64,000 nucleotides of DNA from Protonemura montana (lineage: Eukaryota > Arthropoda > Insecta > Plecoptera > Nemouridae): contig OX387605.1 in assembly GCA_947568835.1 (NCBI GenBank), positions 20,774,418 to 20,838,417 on the forward strand. The letters are read 5' to 3'. The notes beneath the pieces were generated by a model, which had not been told where the DNA came from, searched no databases, and saw only the letters and a program-made list of their open reading frames with translations. Positions 12,685 to 24,489 of this stretch are shown in pieces; the first letter of the stretch is position 1, and every line of letters starts with the position of its first letter. Both the position numbers and the translations under genes were made by a program.

Positions 12685-14949
12685 TTATGCTTTCGTTGTT
12701 AATTTATCGCGCTGGTCAGGCCCCTTCACATTGCAGTGCCTGTCTTTGCTGATGGGCACCTCACATCGCCTGAACCGATGTTTATTGGCCTCCATAATCA
12801 TTGCCTTCACTTGGGCCTTATCGCTTATCGACATACAGGGCTCCGCTCCATTTCCTGGGACATCCAAACCTGGCTTCGAGGGGTCGTCAGACTCTTGCAT
12901 TGCAGGGCAGACCTTCTTGTGCAGAAATTGGCCAGCCTTTACTTTAGATTCATCAAGGGCTTCATTTTCTGAGCAAAGCGTGTTTTCCATCGAGAACAAT
13001 TCATCGTTGTATTCGCCGTAAGGATTTACTCGTTTGTACTTCTCAGCAAGTCGCTTGTTAAGCCTTTCCAATTTCTGCCACAGAATTTCTTCTTCCTTGG
13101 CAAGAGCATCTCGTCTGAGGCAGAGTTCTTCTACTAAATTGAAAGTAGCTTCCTTTACCTTGAACATTTCCCTGTTTTCACTGGATATCGTATGGAATTG
13201 TTCGTTGAGCACCTCAATCTCATTCTTAAGGTTTGTCTCGCGTTGGGCCAAAGCTTCCACTTGATCGCTCAACCCTTTCACTTCGGTGCAGAGTACTGCT
13301 TTGTCTTGGGACAATTTGTTCACCTCTTGCTGCAATGTATGTACAACGCCATTCAGAACAGAAGCACTATCATCTTTAAGGGCGCCATTCAAGCTCTTGT
13401 TTCCTAGAAAATACACACTTTTCTCAAACTTTTCATCATGTTTGGCCTGTTTCTGCTTTTGTTCTGCCTTTTTCAAGTCTGCTATACTTGGGAGTCTCTT
13501 GATAACGTTTGTCATCTTATTAATTGTCTCTCTTGTGTACGATTCTCGATTCAAGACGTTTCCGTTGGGTTCCGAGCACGACTTTAAAAACTGCTTCCTT
13601 GTTGGTGACCTGTCATTGGATTGGATCGCTTGATCAGGCACCGCGACGCCAGCATTAGAAGCATTCTGTTCAACCACCCAACTGGTACTGAACGCTCTCT
13701 TCACAGCTATGAAATGGATGGGACTATTCAGTAGCCCTTCTGTAAATTTGGATGTATTTGGCTGAAGACGTGGGTAAGGAGGTTGGTACGTGAAAACATC
13801 ATTAAACCCCAATTTATCTCTCAACATCTTTTCATCGAAAACCTTGATCGCCGGGTGAGACTTGTCGAGATTTTCTCTGAATGCAGCTGCCAGATTTTCT
13901 TGCGCTTTCATGAGTTCAACCACGTTGTTTCGGGGAAATGTGTTAAGCTCAGATTTTGGCGTGTAGTACAGGTCGTCAGGTTCCTCTTGCTTTATGTTTC
14001 GTTGGTACATCTTGCTTGCTGCAGAGCAGAGCGTCTGTGCCCGTTCCGCCGACCAAATACACAACATAGCAAGCAACAGCTTGATTTGCGAGAACTGTGA
14101 CAGCTCCGATGATTTCGTCCCTTCGTAGAGACCCCACCATTTACCCTTCTCGAGTGCCGGGAACCTGTTCATCCCGATCTGATGAAGGAAGTCGAGATCG
14201 GAGTCTGTCGCCGCGTTGTTGAACGCATCTGTGTGTGTCTGTGGGAAGCTGGGTTGATCATGCTGAGGCTCAACAGCAGCTGGAGTGTTGGGCGGTAAGA
14301 CGGTCTTTTCAGACATAAAATCATACTGTTTCACCGAAGGCATTACACAGACATTTTCTGCCTCCTGTCGCCGTGCAAGAAAACGCTCTTTTGCATTATC
14401 ACGAGTTGATTGGTGTCGGGTTTGGCTCTGAAAGGGTTTAGAAAAGGTTTCAAACTCTCGGACTACGCACATTTGTACATGGATACATGAGAAGCTACAA
14501 CTTCGTAAGTTTTTCAATTCAATTCAATTTGCCTATTTTAAATTGTAAAATATTTTACATGTTAAAACAGGCTTTAGAAATTGTCAATGTTAAAAATAGT
14601 ATGTCCTGCTATGGTGTTAGTTCTCCTGGTATTTTTTATTTATTACGGATATTCAGCTTAGGCATGAAGACATTACCCGGTGGCTGAAGCAAAATAAGTG
14701 GAGCTATCAATATCTTTGATATCTAATAACTAATATTTAACTCTAAAAGATTTTTAGAGCGGTGAAATGGTAGGATTACACCGGCTTACACGATGCACTT
14801 TTGAATGGGCACAAGTTCGACATTTATTGTTGAAAAACGTTACTTTGTGATAAGGGCTTGGTAAAAAAAATACTTACACCAGATGTTGGCAGCTTTGTAG
14901 AAAGTTTTTGGGAAATTTTGAGTCCTGACCATACTTTTAAGTTTGCCAT
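12685..14949 (-). CDS. Unrecognised 604-residue protein with a C-terminal coiled coil
   Basis: Two exons: 14949-14878 (24 codons, starting MANLKVWSGLK) and 14427-12685 (580 codons plus TAA), joined in phase 0. The intron has donor GTAAGT at 14877 and acceptor CCCTTTCAG before 14427. The frame is open 30 codons upstream of that acceptor, but the good splice pair and an in-phase ATG in the upstream exon favour the spliced start. Residues about 90-150 contain a conserved-looking segment (FLHQIGMNRFPALEKGKWWG, then a hydrophobic LLLAMLCIWSA helix). Residues about 400-520 form a charged heptad-type coiled coil (QQEVNKLSQDK through LEKLNKRL-like repeats). The tail is basic. No signal peptide or clear membrane anchor. 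A cytoskeletal, centrosomal or meiotic scaffold is possible, but I do not recognise the family. Confidence 0.75.
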
Positions 14950-15700
14950 AATTTTGATTCAAAAATACTTAAACATGTTTGTTTCCATGTAACCTACAAT
15001 GAAAATGTTTTTAAAGAATTAACAATGCAATAAATGACTGTAACAATCTTCATAAATCATCTGGCAACAAAGATTGCCAACAATTCAGACTTATCCCATA
15101 TGCAATCTAATTATTAAGCAGGTGACAATTTACAGGAAGGAATCAAGGTGATCGATGAAGGACACACACCTACATGTATAAGAAAGGTTTTATTTCCACA
15201 AATACCTTCATGTTCCCCTCCATACGCATGTATTTTGAATAGGCCAATGCACAAAACTGATCCTGGCCTCAACCAGAGTAGCAATATATTAATAGATGTT
15301 ACATTCTCCACTATCAGTTTGAGTTGATTAAATCCCATTTTGCTAAAGTTTCTTTTACTAAGTTGTTACCGACTACGGCAAACACAGAGCTATAGGATCC
15401 CAGGGCCAAACCAGCCCCAAATAAACGTTAACCCCACAAGTCACAAATTTAAGTATGATTCACAAACATTCCAAATTGAAAAAACATCTACAGCCAAATA
15501 CAAGCATTTCCAATATTTATAAAAAACATGTCACATTTCACCACATTGAAATTCTAACCTTGTTTGGAAGTAATGGGTAATTAATAATAACCACATGGCT
15601 TTGTTTAGAACGTCTGAAAACTCACATACATCTTTCTTCTTCTTTCCAGTCCTACCTAATGTGGACACTTGCACACACCTACAACATCTGGACTGCTATA
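14950..15700. other. Intergenic stretch between the coiled-coil gene and ARH3
   Basis: About 750 bp separating the start of the minus-strand coiled-coil gene from the stop codon of minus-strand ARH3. It should hold the promoter of the former and the 3' UTR of the latter. I see no exon, RNA gene or repeat in it. Confidence 0.5.
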
Positions 15701-15704
15701 AAGC

Positions 15705-17752
15705 CTACATCCTTTCTTGGACTGCTTCAAGTAGCTCGTCTGCCAACTCGATTGTGTCTCCCGCATCTTCGCAGTGTTTCTGTAGAGCAGTACTGATGCC
15801 AGTATCGCCATAGTACGCACCAGCAATTGCTCCCGCCATGCTTGCAATGGTGTCTGTGTCACCACCCAGCGTTATGGCATACTGGATTGCACGTCGGAAT
15901 GGATTGTCAGTCTGGAAGGATATAGAAAGAACTCCGTAAAAGATTTGAAAGAAATTCAGAAATCTGATCATGTGTTTTTCATTTGCAAATTGCATACTTA
16001 TCTGGGAGAAATGAAGCCAAAAATCTATGGAGAAAATCTATGGAAAATCTATCTATCTATAGCGATGGAGGAACGTTAAGCTAACTATTCGTGCTTCCAT
16101 GATTACATCACAAGCTGCAATTACCCGAGCCTTCAAGTAAGTTGGCACGTTTCCTTTCTTCCTGCCTCACAAATGAACTTATCGAGCAATTTACGGCTCT
16201 GTACCAACATATTTGTGTACTAGCACAACATTCTGGCATAATTTAAAATTTAGTAGTACCTATCTTACCTAATTACTAACATAGGTTGAAGAAAAGTTCC
16301 TCCACATAACTAGAAGGGTCTTATTTAACTAGACCAGACTAAGGATTTAAACAAATAAACCCAGGCTCACGTCAATATTCGGGATGTCTTGCTGTGCTCG
16401 GAGGAAGCAGAAGATGGCAGTGGGTACTGAGTATATAGCTGTCACACTAGTGCCGAGAGTTTTCTGGACCTGATCGTCCCGCGCTCCTTCTGGCAGCGCA
16501 AGCAGACGCTCTACGTGCGCCAGTTGCTTCTGATATGGTGCTGCATCCTCAAGACCCAGGCTGGTCACAAGATTGATTAATGGTTATCATGTATTTACTA
16601 CGATTAAAAGTCTAGACATAAAAGTAGTAGGTAAATTTAGCAGCCCTTGGGCTTGACAAGAACTAACAGCACTGGATGATGTTAATAGAAATGTGAAGGG
16701 TAGCCTAGAGCAGAACTAGCAAACAGAGGTTTATATGAGTAGCCAATTCAAAATATGTTTATAAATATAAGTTAAAAACCCTTTTTAAAGATAGAAAACT
16801 AGCCATTTTAATTTGAAAAGATTAAATGTTAGATAATTTTACTCTTGGAGTTACACCTTTTTCATTTCCTTACCCTTCTTCATCTTTTTCTATATTCTTC
16901 ATTTTCTGTATCAGATTACTGGTGAACTCTTTCACGTCTAGTGGCTGCTTTGGGTTCAGCTGTACGCTTTGATGTATTGCCACTGCTTGTAATATTGCAC
17001 CATCAATCCCTTGCTTATGAGTATGTGTGATTGACGTGGTCTGTCGAGCCAACTCGATCAGTTCATCATATTTATCATGACAGAACAATGCTGCAGGTGC
17101 TATTCTCATAGCACCACCATTGCCGAACGATCCAGAACCTTCAAATTGTTCTCTTGCTGGACCAAACGGATCCTTTAATTTCTGAGCACGAAGTTTGTAG
17201 AAAACTTCCACCACATTTTGTCCATACCCTCTCCTGGGTTCATTGAAGTACTCTACAACAAAACTGTAAGAGGAAGATTCTTATTATGAGATTTTAGATG
17301 CTAGCATGATATGCTAGTTATAAATTTAGTTTTACTGACTCAATAAAATCAATTACGCATATAACCTACCGCTTTGCCAAATCCTTTGCATTAAAGCCTT
17401 TATGTTCTATTAAGGAGTTTGCAATGCATTTTGTCATAGCAGTATCATCAGTGTACTGTTTTACTGGCGCTGGAACAAAGTGTAATCATTAATTAGAATG
17501 TTCATACTAATAAATAATAATAATACCTGTCAACAAGCACTCTATAACCTCAAACTTTCATTCAACAAGTCACAAGTTACCTTTAAAGTACGGTCCATCC
17601 AATTTGTCAAAGTCCTTTTGAACAACCAGTTTAGAAATTTGATCTTCGTGCTCGTAAGGGGCTCCTAGACAATCCCCTAAAAGAGAGCCAATCAAGCAGC
17701 CTCGAAATTTATTAGCGAGTAAAACGCCATCGACTACCGCGGACGCCGCCAT
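15705..17752 (-). CDS. ADPRS: ADP-ribosylhydrolase ARH3 (ADPRS)
   Basis: Five exons: 17752-17581, 17469-17370, 17263-16874, 16560-16371 and 15911-15705, with GT-AG introns and consistent phases (1, 2, 2, 0), give 352 residues; the human protein has 363. ARH3 removes ADP-ribose from serine and degrades poly(ADP-ribose), using two Mg ions, in nucleus and mitochondria. Visible hallmarks are the N-terminal FRGCLIGSLLGDCLGAPYE with the metal-gating Glu at residue 34, YTDDTAM with T64, D65 and D66, the GSFGNGGAMRIAP block, SVPTAIFCFLR, and LGGDTDTIASMAGAIAGAYY with D302, D304 and T305. All expected catalytic and metal ligands are present, so the enzyme should be active. It is divergently transcribed from Misato with 352 bp between start codons. 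Confidence 0.95.
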
Positions 17753-18104
17753 TTAAAATCTTCTCGATTCACGTGCACTGGTCACGTGGTTGGCATTGTC
17801 CAATGACAGACCGGTGCCCAAGAAAAAAACCGCAGTACCGACACGTTTATTTTGGTAATTTGCTTAATTTATTCGTATATGATTGAGTATACTCCCTTAT
17901 TTGGAGAGAAATAGAGAGTGGGGTGTCTGAAAGTAACGCGGGGCACATTTGGAGAGAAATAGAGAGCTCAAGTGTCTGAAAGCAACGCGGTGCACATATT
18001 TTTTAATCTCCGATTGCCGCCAAGTGACCTTCCAAGGCCAAGCATGTCATTCCAGCGTGGGCTGAGCAAGTGAAGTATTTTGCCCGTAATTAATTTTTGC
18101 TATA
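17753..18104. promoter_or_regulatory. Bidirectional promoter between ARH3 and Misato
   Basis: Only 352 bp separates the two start codons on opposite strands, so both 5' UTRs and both promoters must share it. It contains CACGTG-like motifs (TTCACGTGCACTGGTCACGTGG near 17767) and the 48-bp tandem duplication at 17899-17994. Shared regulation is inferred from the spacing. Confidence 0.7.
17899..17994 (+). repeat. 48-bp tandem duplication in the shared promoter
   Basis: Two adjacent 48-bp units, 17899-17946 and 17947-17994. Each begins ATTTGGAGAGAAATAGAGAG and ends GTGTCTGAAAG, AACGCGG, CAC. They differ at only about seven positions. Each carries one ACGCGG core. Confidence 0.9.
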
Positions 18105-21100
18105 ATGGCGACTGGTAGAGAAATAGTAACATTTCAATTAGGTCATTATTCCAATTTTATCGGTGCTCATTGGTGGAACATTCAGGTAAGGCTTAACTTT
18201 ATGGTACGACCATTCAACATAATAGAAAAGCAACGTTTGACCACAGTGAGGTTAGAAGCGGGCGGTCAATTGGAGGCTGTTGATCACTGCATTACAGCAT
18301 TCAATTGCTTTCTGGCCTGCACCAGATTGTTCATTAACTGCTTGTTGTTAGCTTTGCCCTTTTCTAAAGTTTAATGAGTGTACGCTTAACAATCTAGCTG
18401 CTCGCTTAAATTAAAGTTTTCTCCTGTGCTCTCACCAAAACACACACTCTCACCTGTAAAGTATGAGAATTTACCTTTGGTAGTGCGTTGTTCTGTGTGG
18501 TTCTTAATTGCTCTAAACATTGATCTCTGTTGTTAAGTTTTTTTCATATTATAGCAAAACTGCCCTAATAAATCATCATTTGGTAAGCGTCTGTTTTTAT
18601 AGCTCTTTCGGTACTTATTCTTGATATCTACACTTACAGGAGTCGAGTTTCCAATACAGTGGCGACAATCCATCTGAAATAAATCACGATATTCTCTTTA
18701 GAGAAGGTCAAACAAGCAGGGTAAGCTTTATTTATATATATTCACTGAAAAGCAAATTATAGGTTCTTTTACAAAAAACACTGTTCAAACACAGAAAATG
18801 CATGCAATAAACTTTTTTTTTTCCAGCACGAAGTGACATTTACTCCTCGCCTCCTGTTGTTAGATCTGAAAGGAAGCTTGAAGCACCTGTCTGAGAATGG
18901 AGAATTATATGATCGGCCAGAAGATTCAACATACAACTTAGTTGAATGGCCTGAAGAAAATTTAGAATTGCTGAAGGCTCCTACAGAAAATAAGAGCAAA
19001 TTCTTGGAAAACCTTGAAAATGAAGTTTCAAAGAGCTCCTCAGGTGATGCAGGTATCACACAATTTTCAAAAAAAATAAGTTAATTAAAAAAATTGTCAT
19101 ATAATTACATTTTATTTCTTTACCGGTGCCAATTTAAGCAAGATTTTACATGCAATTCCATGTTTTCATCAACCTTTCTCCCAAACAGTGCCAGATTCTG
19201 CCCTGGAGGAAGACATACGAGTGTGGTCAGACTTTCTGCGCACGAGATATCACCCTCGCACAGTTAATGTGGTCAACGAGTATGAACACGAGAGTGAAAC
19301 TGTTCCGTTCGACATGTTCAACTATGGTGCCGACTTGTGGAAAACCGATCCATACCAGGACACATTTGTCGATCTCATTAGAAACTACGCAGAAGAGTGT
19401 GACAATATTCAGGTGAGAGAAAGAAGATTTATTTATTCCTTCATTAAAAAAAATATATGTTAACTGTGGATGACACATAGCCTAGTTAACAATAATTTAC
19501 TATTAATTTAATAGTATGAAAGTGAGAAAATTAAGAATATTTACACTACCTTCTTAATACAATCATTGTGGCTTTTACTCGATTAAGTTATCGAAACTTC
19601 CTCTACTAGAAAATATCTTGTATTGGTCCCTATAATTAAGTTACTTGAGTAATGCTTTTGGGAACCTAGCAAAGTTACCGTACTACAAAAATGTCCTAGC
19701 TGTCTAAAATATTGTGTTACTGTACAGCGATGACATATAATATTTTATAGTGCTCTAAAATTACATGTACACAATTTATGCTGCCTATTGTCAATTCCTG
19801 ACCAACGATGTTCCTTCTAGGGATTTCACGTGCTCCATGACGGAACCAACGGGTTTGCAGGTTTGGGAAGCGGGACCCTTCAGCATCTCCGCGACGAATA
19901 CCAATCGAAGAACGTGCTTGCGTTTCCAGTGATACCAGCACCCTCAGCTAATTCCACGCCAATGCAAGACAGCATCAGGGCAGTGAACTTGGCACTGGCA
20001 TTCCAAAACCTGGCTGAAAACTCCTCACTTTTTGTTCCATTAAGTGTTGCCTCTTTGGGATGGAAATATTCGACAAAATCCACAACTCACCCATTTTTAA
20101 AGTACACCGTAAGTACCTACTTTGTATATACTATGACATAACAATATTTTTTAGACCCCATAGCCCTATTTTTGCAGGAGCCCTTTTTATACAAGAATTT
20201 TAGCCCTTACGTTTTTACTAGTTCATCCCCATATCCTTGCAAACTTAACCCATGTCAAAATCTTATAATGAATTTGCTAGTCCAGCATCTTAGTTTATTT
20301 GTCTAGTACTTATCTTAGTCAGAAATTATGTTTACCAAAAATTCTCATCCTGCAGGAGCAGCTACCATTCCACAGCAGCGCAGTGCTTGCGTCTGCGCTG
20401 GAAACGTTGACGATGCGTTATCGACTCCGTGCCGACCACTCTTCTCTCGGCGAGATGGTCGGCAGTCTGAGCTACCTCGGCCGAAGAGCAGCTGCTGCTA
20501 GCCTTGGCCTGCCATTCCCAATCAAGGACAAGGTGGGCACAAAATAGACAAACGTTATCCACCATTTTATGCCAGTTTTTTTTTTTTTTAACTATTTGCT
20601 TAATTTAGGCATAACTAACAATACCTAGTACCTAGTACCTAGTACCTAGTACCTAATGTCATTTCTTTATGTAAAATAAACTAATTGAATTTGTCAGTAC
20701 CAAACGGTTTGGCATGTTGGAAACACCGGTTCTCATTAGATCTACGAAGTTAGCTACACTGCGCTTGGTCAGGTATTGGATGGGTGACCATCATATACAT
20801 GACCAGTTCTGTTCGGAAGAGAGGTTGGAGGGATGAAAGTTAGTACAGCAACTTCACTCGCCTTGCTTATCAACCTCTCGACAGCATGGATTTGTGGAGG
20901 AATCCTGTTGTTCCCGTGTACTGTCCTTCGGAAGGGACGTTAAGCTGGTGGTTTCCTTGGTGCTCTTCGACATAGTAGGCTACGTGCCGGCACCGGGTTT
21001 CCCCTCCTCCCTTCCAGGCTAGGTTAAGTTCATCATCATCCTCATCATCATCCACTCATTCACCGACGCCATTAGACCAGTGCCGCATGGCCAGATGTCA

Positions 21101-23165
21101 AAACTGTGCGTCGTTAAACACCACAAATAATAATAATAATTTGTCATTGAGCTCTGTGCAGAAACCAATTGGCCTGATTGGCTTTTTTTGAATTTGTAGA
21201 CTGAAAAATTATTTTTTTTAAAGCAGAAATGTTCAAAAGCAAAATTCAATTGGTTTATATTATGAACATACCTACTGTAATTGTTAAGCATGACCTTCTT
21301 TTGAATTCATGACACCATCGATATTTCTAATTTTGCTACTCGGTCTCACTTTTTAAATACGCATTATCCTGTTTGTACTTGACATAAATCACGTGATATT
21401 GACATTCAAACAGGCATTCCTGTTCGACGCATTGGAGGGCCTTGACGGGTCTCTTTGGCAAAGTCTAACACCTGGTTGCAAGCTCGAGGATGACCACATG
21501 TGGATCCAGTCGGTCGTACTCCGAGGAATTCCACTCAGTCAACTGCGAAGGTACGTGCCAAGTAAACTAAGAACAATGCACAGAACAGAATTTTTACCTA
21601 AGTTCTCAAGTTGCCAGTCTCTATTTGAATTTCCCATCAAATTTGATAATTTACCTACAGTTAAGTGCTGGGCTTATATGTTGATATGTGTTGTATGGAT
21701 ATCTTCCTCTTTAGGGAATGTATGGACAGAATTTGTGGCTGAAAAAAACTGTTTAAACTGGGTTTTGAATTCCAAGTGAAGAACAACAAATTCCCCAACG
21801 TTTCATAACTTGTACCTATTACTTTATGAAGGGTTAAAGTAGTCCTGACAATTTTCCGATAATAAAGTCCACACACACAATTGGTTAGTTAATAAAAAAA
21901 CTTCAATTTGTCTGGGGTAATATTTTCAAAAATAATTAAAAATTAAAGAGATTTTTAATTTTTGACCTAGATTATTTTAGTTAGGTGCATTTAGGATGCT
22001 TGAAGTAGGTAATTGTTTTAATTTTTTTTTTTCAAAAAGTGCTTTGTTGATAAAGTAGACATGAGTCTAAAAATCATTATAAAGAATGTGTGGCTATTTT
22101 CTAGGCTTTTTTCATGAGCATGCATTTTGCAAACTTTTGAGAGAAAAATGAAAGGACTAAAACATTTTCTTGCTATATTTTTTTATATTTTTCATATTTT
22201 TTTAAGGTGATATGCTTGTGACTACTTTGGAACATGCTCGAATTTGTTGATTCCTTGAGAACGTTGCTATGATGTTTAACTCGGCCTATTTATTGGGTCG
22301 TGGAGTAGATGTCCAGTGTCCTCTATCATAATTTGAGTAGAATTTGCTAGGTAAATTATGTATTTTAAAAAGTCTCTTTTGGAGTGGGTGGCAAAGCAAA
22401 CCTCCAAAAACTTGGGTGTCCACATGTGGAGCACCTAGTAACTAAATACAAATTTGTTCTCAAAATTACCAATCTATCCTTTTGTACCCACAGTGCAAAT
22501 GCCATGCCCAGCCGTTCAGCAGATAGTTACCAAGGCAACAACCCAGCTTATCACTGCAAGACACGGGAGGAGATGCTCCGCTTGTTCTTGGCATTCAACT
22601 GCTACTCAACAGCATCGCATGTGACGGCCGTAGACGCTCCGCTAAAAATCGTGCCTCCTTTCCCGCAAATATTTTCCGAGTCCGTCGGACCGTTCGGCGC
22701 CATCGATAAGGTCAAGCGAGCAGAGAATCTGAGTAAGGCATCGCCATTGACATTTTTTCCCATTCTGCCAAGACATCAGGTGTTTCACTATTAATCTACA
22801 ATTTGTGAGATACACCCCAAAAATAAAATCATTGAAGAGTGTCCACCCTAAACAATAAAAATTGGAAAGATAAACATTTCACTCAACCTGTTTTTAAACA
22901 ACCAGATCATTAAACTAACCAATTCTTTTTAGTTAACGTATCATAAATGTTGCTTCCAGATGTGGAGTCAGTGCCAAGCGTGGCAGGATTGCACAGTTGC
23001 CGGGGTCTAGGCGTAATGCTCCAAACGCTTTACGACGATGTCAAAAAAGTACCTTACAAACGACAGCACAAGTTCCAAGAGGCTGGGCTCGAAGAGGACG
23101 AACTCAAAGACTGCCTCGAGCAGCTGATGGGCCTGCGAGAGTGCTATCTTGAAGACATCAACTGA
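18105..23165 (+). CDS. MSTO1: Misato homolog (DML1/Misato tubulin-like protein)
   Basis: Nine exons: 18105-18185, 18640-18720, 18827-19052, 19189-19412, 19821-20108, 20356-20532, 21414-21550, 22494-22732 and 22960-23165, all phase-consistent with GT-AG introns, give 552 residues (human 570). Misato is a tubulin/FtsZ-related protein needed for mitochondrial distribution and morphology. The N-terminal Misato segment is clear (REIVTFQLGHYSNFIGAHWW), as are EDIRVWSDFLR, a glycine-rich loop at about residue 212 (HDGTNGFAGLGSGT) matching the human HDGFSG position, SVVLRGIP, and a C-terminus ending YDDVKK through ECYLEDIN. Intron 6 holds an intact 5S-SINE, and intron 7 holds Penelope-like debris. 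No broken exon is seen. Confidence 0.95.
20622..20656 (+). repeat. CCTAGTA heptamer microsatellite
   Basis: About five copies of a 7-bp unit in Misato intron 6, about 40 bp before the SINE. Simple tandem repeat only. Confidence 0.85.
20697..21137 (+). mobile_element. Intact 5S-rRNA-derived SINE with target-site duplication
   Basis: The head matches the animal 5S rRNA internal promoter: GGAAACACCGGTTCTC, then GATCTACGAAGTTAGCTACACTG, then a C-box-like TTGGATGGGTGACC at 20776-20789. The body follows with AACCTCTCGACAGCATGG, GTGCCGGCACCGGG, a CATCATC tract and GACGCCATTAGACCAGTGCC, then a tail GCGTCGTTAAACACC and an (AAT)n end. The identical 9-bp sequence AATTTGTCA lies immediately before (20688-20696) and after (21138-21146), a perfect target-site duplication. 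SINEs with 5S heads, such as SINE3 of zebrafish and some wider superfamilies, are known in animals. This is the reference copy in the window. Confidence 0.93.
21740..22095. mobile_element. Rearranged Penelope-like terminal fragments in Misato intron 7
   Basis: The part at about 21745-21895, read on the minus strand, matches the + strand 3' terminal region of the Penelope-like element at about 42350-42510 (GGAAAATTGTCAGGAC, GAAACGT, CAAAACCCAGTT). The part at about 21960-22090, read on the + strand, matches about 42275-42350 and 42500-42540 (GCATTTAGGATGCTTGAA, AGTAGACATGAGTCTAAAAA). The two pieces are therefore head-to-head. No protein domain remains. Confidence 0.7.
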
Positions 23166-24130
23166 ATCATAGGCATGCATCGATTCATCTCGGACGACAT
23201 TTTTTACAAAAAAAATGTGTGCATTTGTACTTCATCTTGCGACTGGTTGGGTAATTGAAAATATGACACATCAAGTAACTGATTTGACTGTTACCTAATA
23301 TCTGATGGAGCACCAAACATATCTTTTTTTACTAAAATGAAAACTTCCAAAAGTCCTATTGTATAGCACCAGATCCCTCACTTGCCCAACAGTGTCATAT
23401 TCATCTGCCCAGTTTGCACTGGTTCTATAAGGTAGTCCCAATCAAGCTGTCCTAGAGAAAAGAATGGCTGATTTTTTGCCAGAAAAAATGGTTGTTCTGG
23501 AATCACGCTAGATCGCGTGACCCCAACCTGTTTAAATTATATTAAATAATTTAACATGGCAAAATAAAATAAAAAATATAACAAGTTCTGAAACTTTCTG
23601 AAAATTTCTGCATGTTGTCATATGGTCTGACTAGTGGATACTTAGCTCGCAAAATCTAAAACACGATCTACAAGCAGCCAGTCAACATATCGCATCCACA
23701 AAAGAGCCGAAAAAACTCGTAAGCCTTAGCCTCCAATAAAACGCAATTACTCTTCATTAAATTAATAATTCCTCCCATTTTATTCCTCACTTTTTAACAC
23801 CTAAACGTACAATGAAACCCCTGAATTATTTCAGAGATGATCTAGGACAAGACCAGCTATCTAACTGCCATAGTACAAAATGTTTGCCCAGCTTTGACAA
23901 AAAAAAAACTGACAATTACAAAGAAATTGGCCTTGATTTATTTGTTGTGGTGAGTTTCGGATTTGCTCTGTTTTGATTAAATTGTGGTCCTAAAAAGGAC
24001 CTAAAAAGTTGACATTTCGTCGGCTCTGAGGCCGACATCTTATTTATTTGCCGATTTATTTGTGTGAAAATGAAGGAAGGGTACCTCCTTGAATGGGGAG
24101 GAAGAATCGCACGTTTTAAATATGTTGAAT
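23166..24130. other. Misato 3' flank, non-coding
   Basis: 3' UTR and intergenic DNA after the Misato stop. No clear gene or repeat is seen. AATAAA-like hexamers occur near 23565, but none is clearly the polyadenylation site. Confidence 0.45.
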
Positions 24131-24135
24131 GAAAA

Positions 24136-24489
24136 CTAGTCTGGGCGAAACATTCGTTTACCGCCACTGTGCACTTCAGCTTTGTAATTATATGCACTCA
24201 GAGACCATGGTTTTGTCACCAGCGTGTGTCTCAGTTCGTCGGCTAGGGATGAGGTTGAGTCCTGATTCACGAAGTGGCCAATATCCAAAGCAGCTTGAGG
24301 ACCTAGATCACATTCAGTTTTAAAGGCTGGTATTGGATTTTCAGAATACGCCGTCGTTGATGTAGATGCACATGCACTTTCAATACTGCGATCGCTGTTG
24401 CCATGGCTGTCCGAAATTTCACGCGCGTCATCGTTCGCCTTTCTCTTCACACTCGCACTATAAAATTGCGTATATCCATCCTCCCACAA
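24136..24489 (-). pseudogene. N-terminal fragment of a TTF-zinc-finger/hAT-like transposase
   Basis: A 117-codon frame without an ATG start, reading through SASVKRKANDDARE, a Ser-rich linker, LDIGHFVNQ, LADELRHTLVTKPW and GGKRMFRPD before a stop. This order resembles the N-terminal region of TTF-type zinc-finger (ZMYM/hAT transposase-like) proteins, in which an acidic linker and a D-I-G motif precede a KRxFxxxW segment. The fragment stops just where the zinc-binding region would begin, and no continuation is seen downstream. It is either a decayed transposon fragment or a lone exon. Family assignment rests on remembered pattern, not a search. Confidence 0.45.

Noticed and set aside
12731-14100. 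Several + strand open frames of 66-115 codons
   Set aside because: All lie opposite the long minus-strand exon of the 604-residue protein and are its shadows.
14428-14517. 30 extra codons extending the 604-residue protein upstream in the same exon
   Set aside because: A polypyrimidine acceptor at 14428-14429 and an upstream exon with an in-phase ATG and GTAAGT donor explain the gene better.
20710-20800. Possible functional 5S rRNA gene
   Set aside because: Only the promoter-containing middle of 5S is similar; the ends of 5S are missing, the sequence runs on into a SINE body, and the unit is flanked by a target-site duplication.
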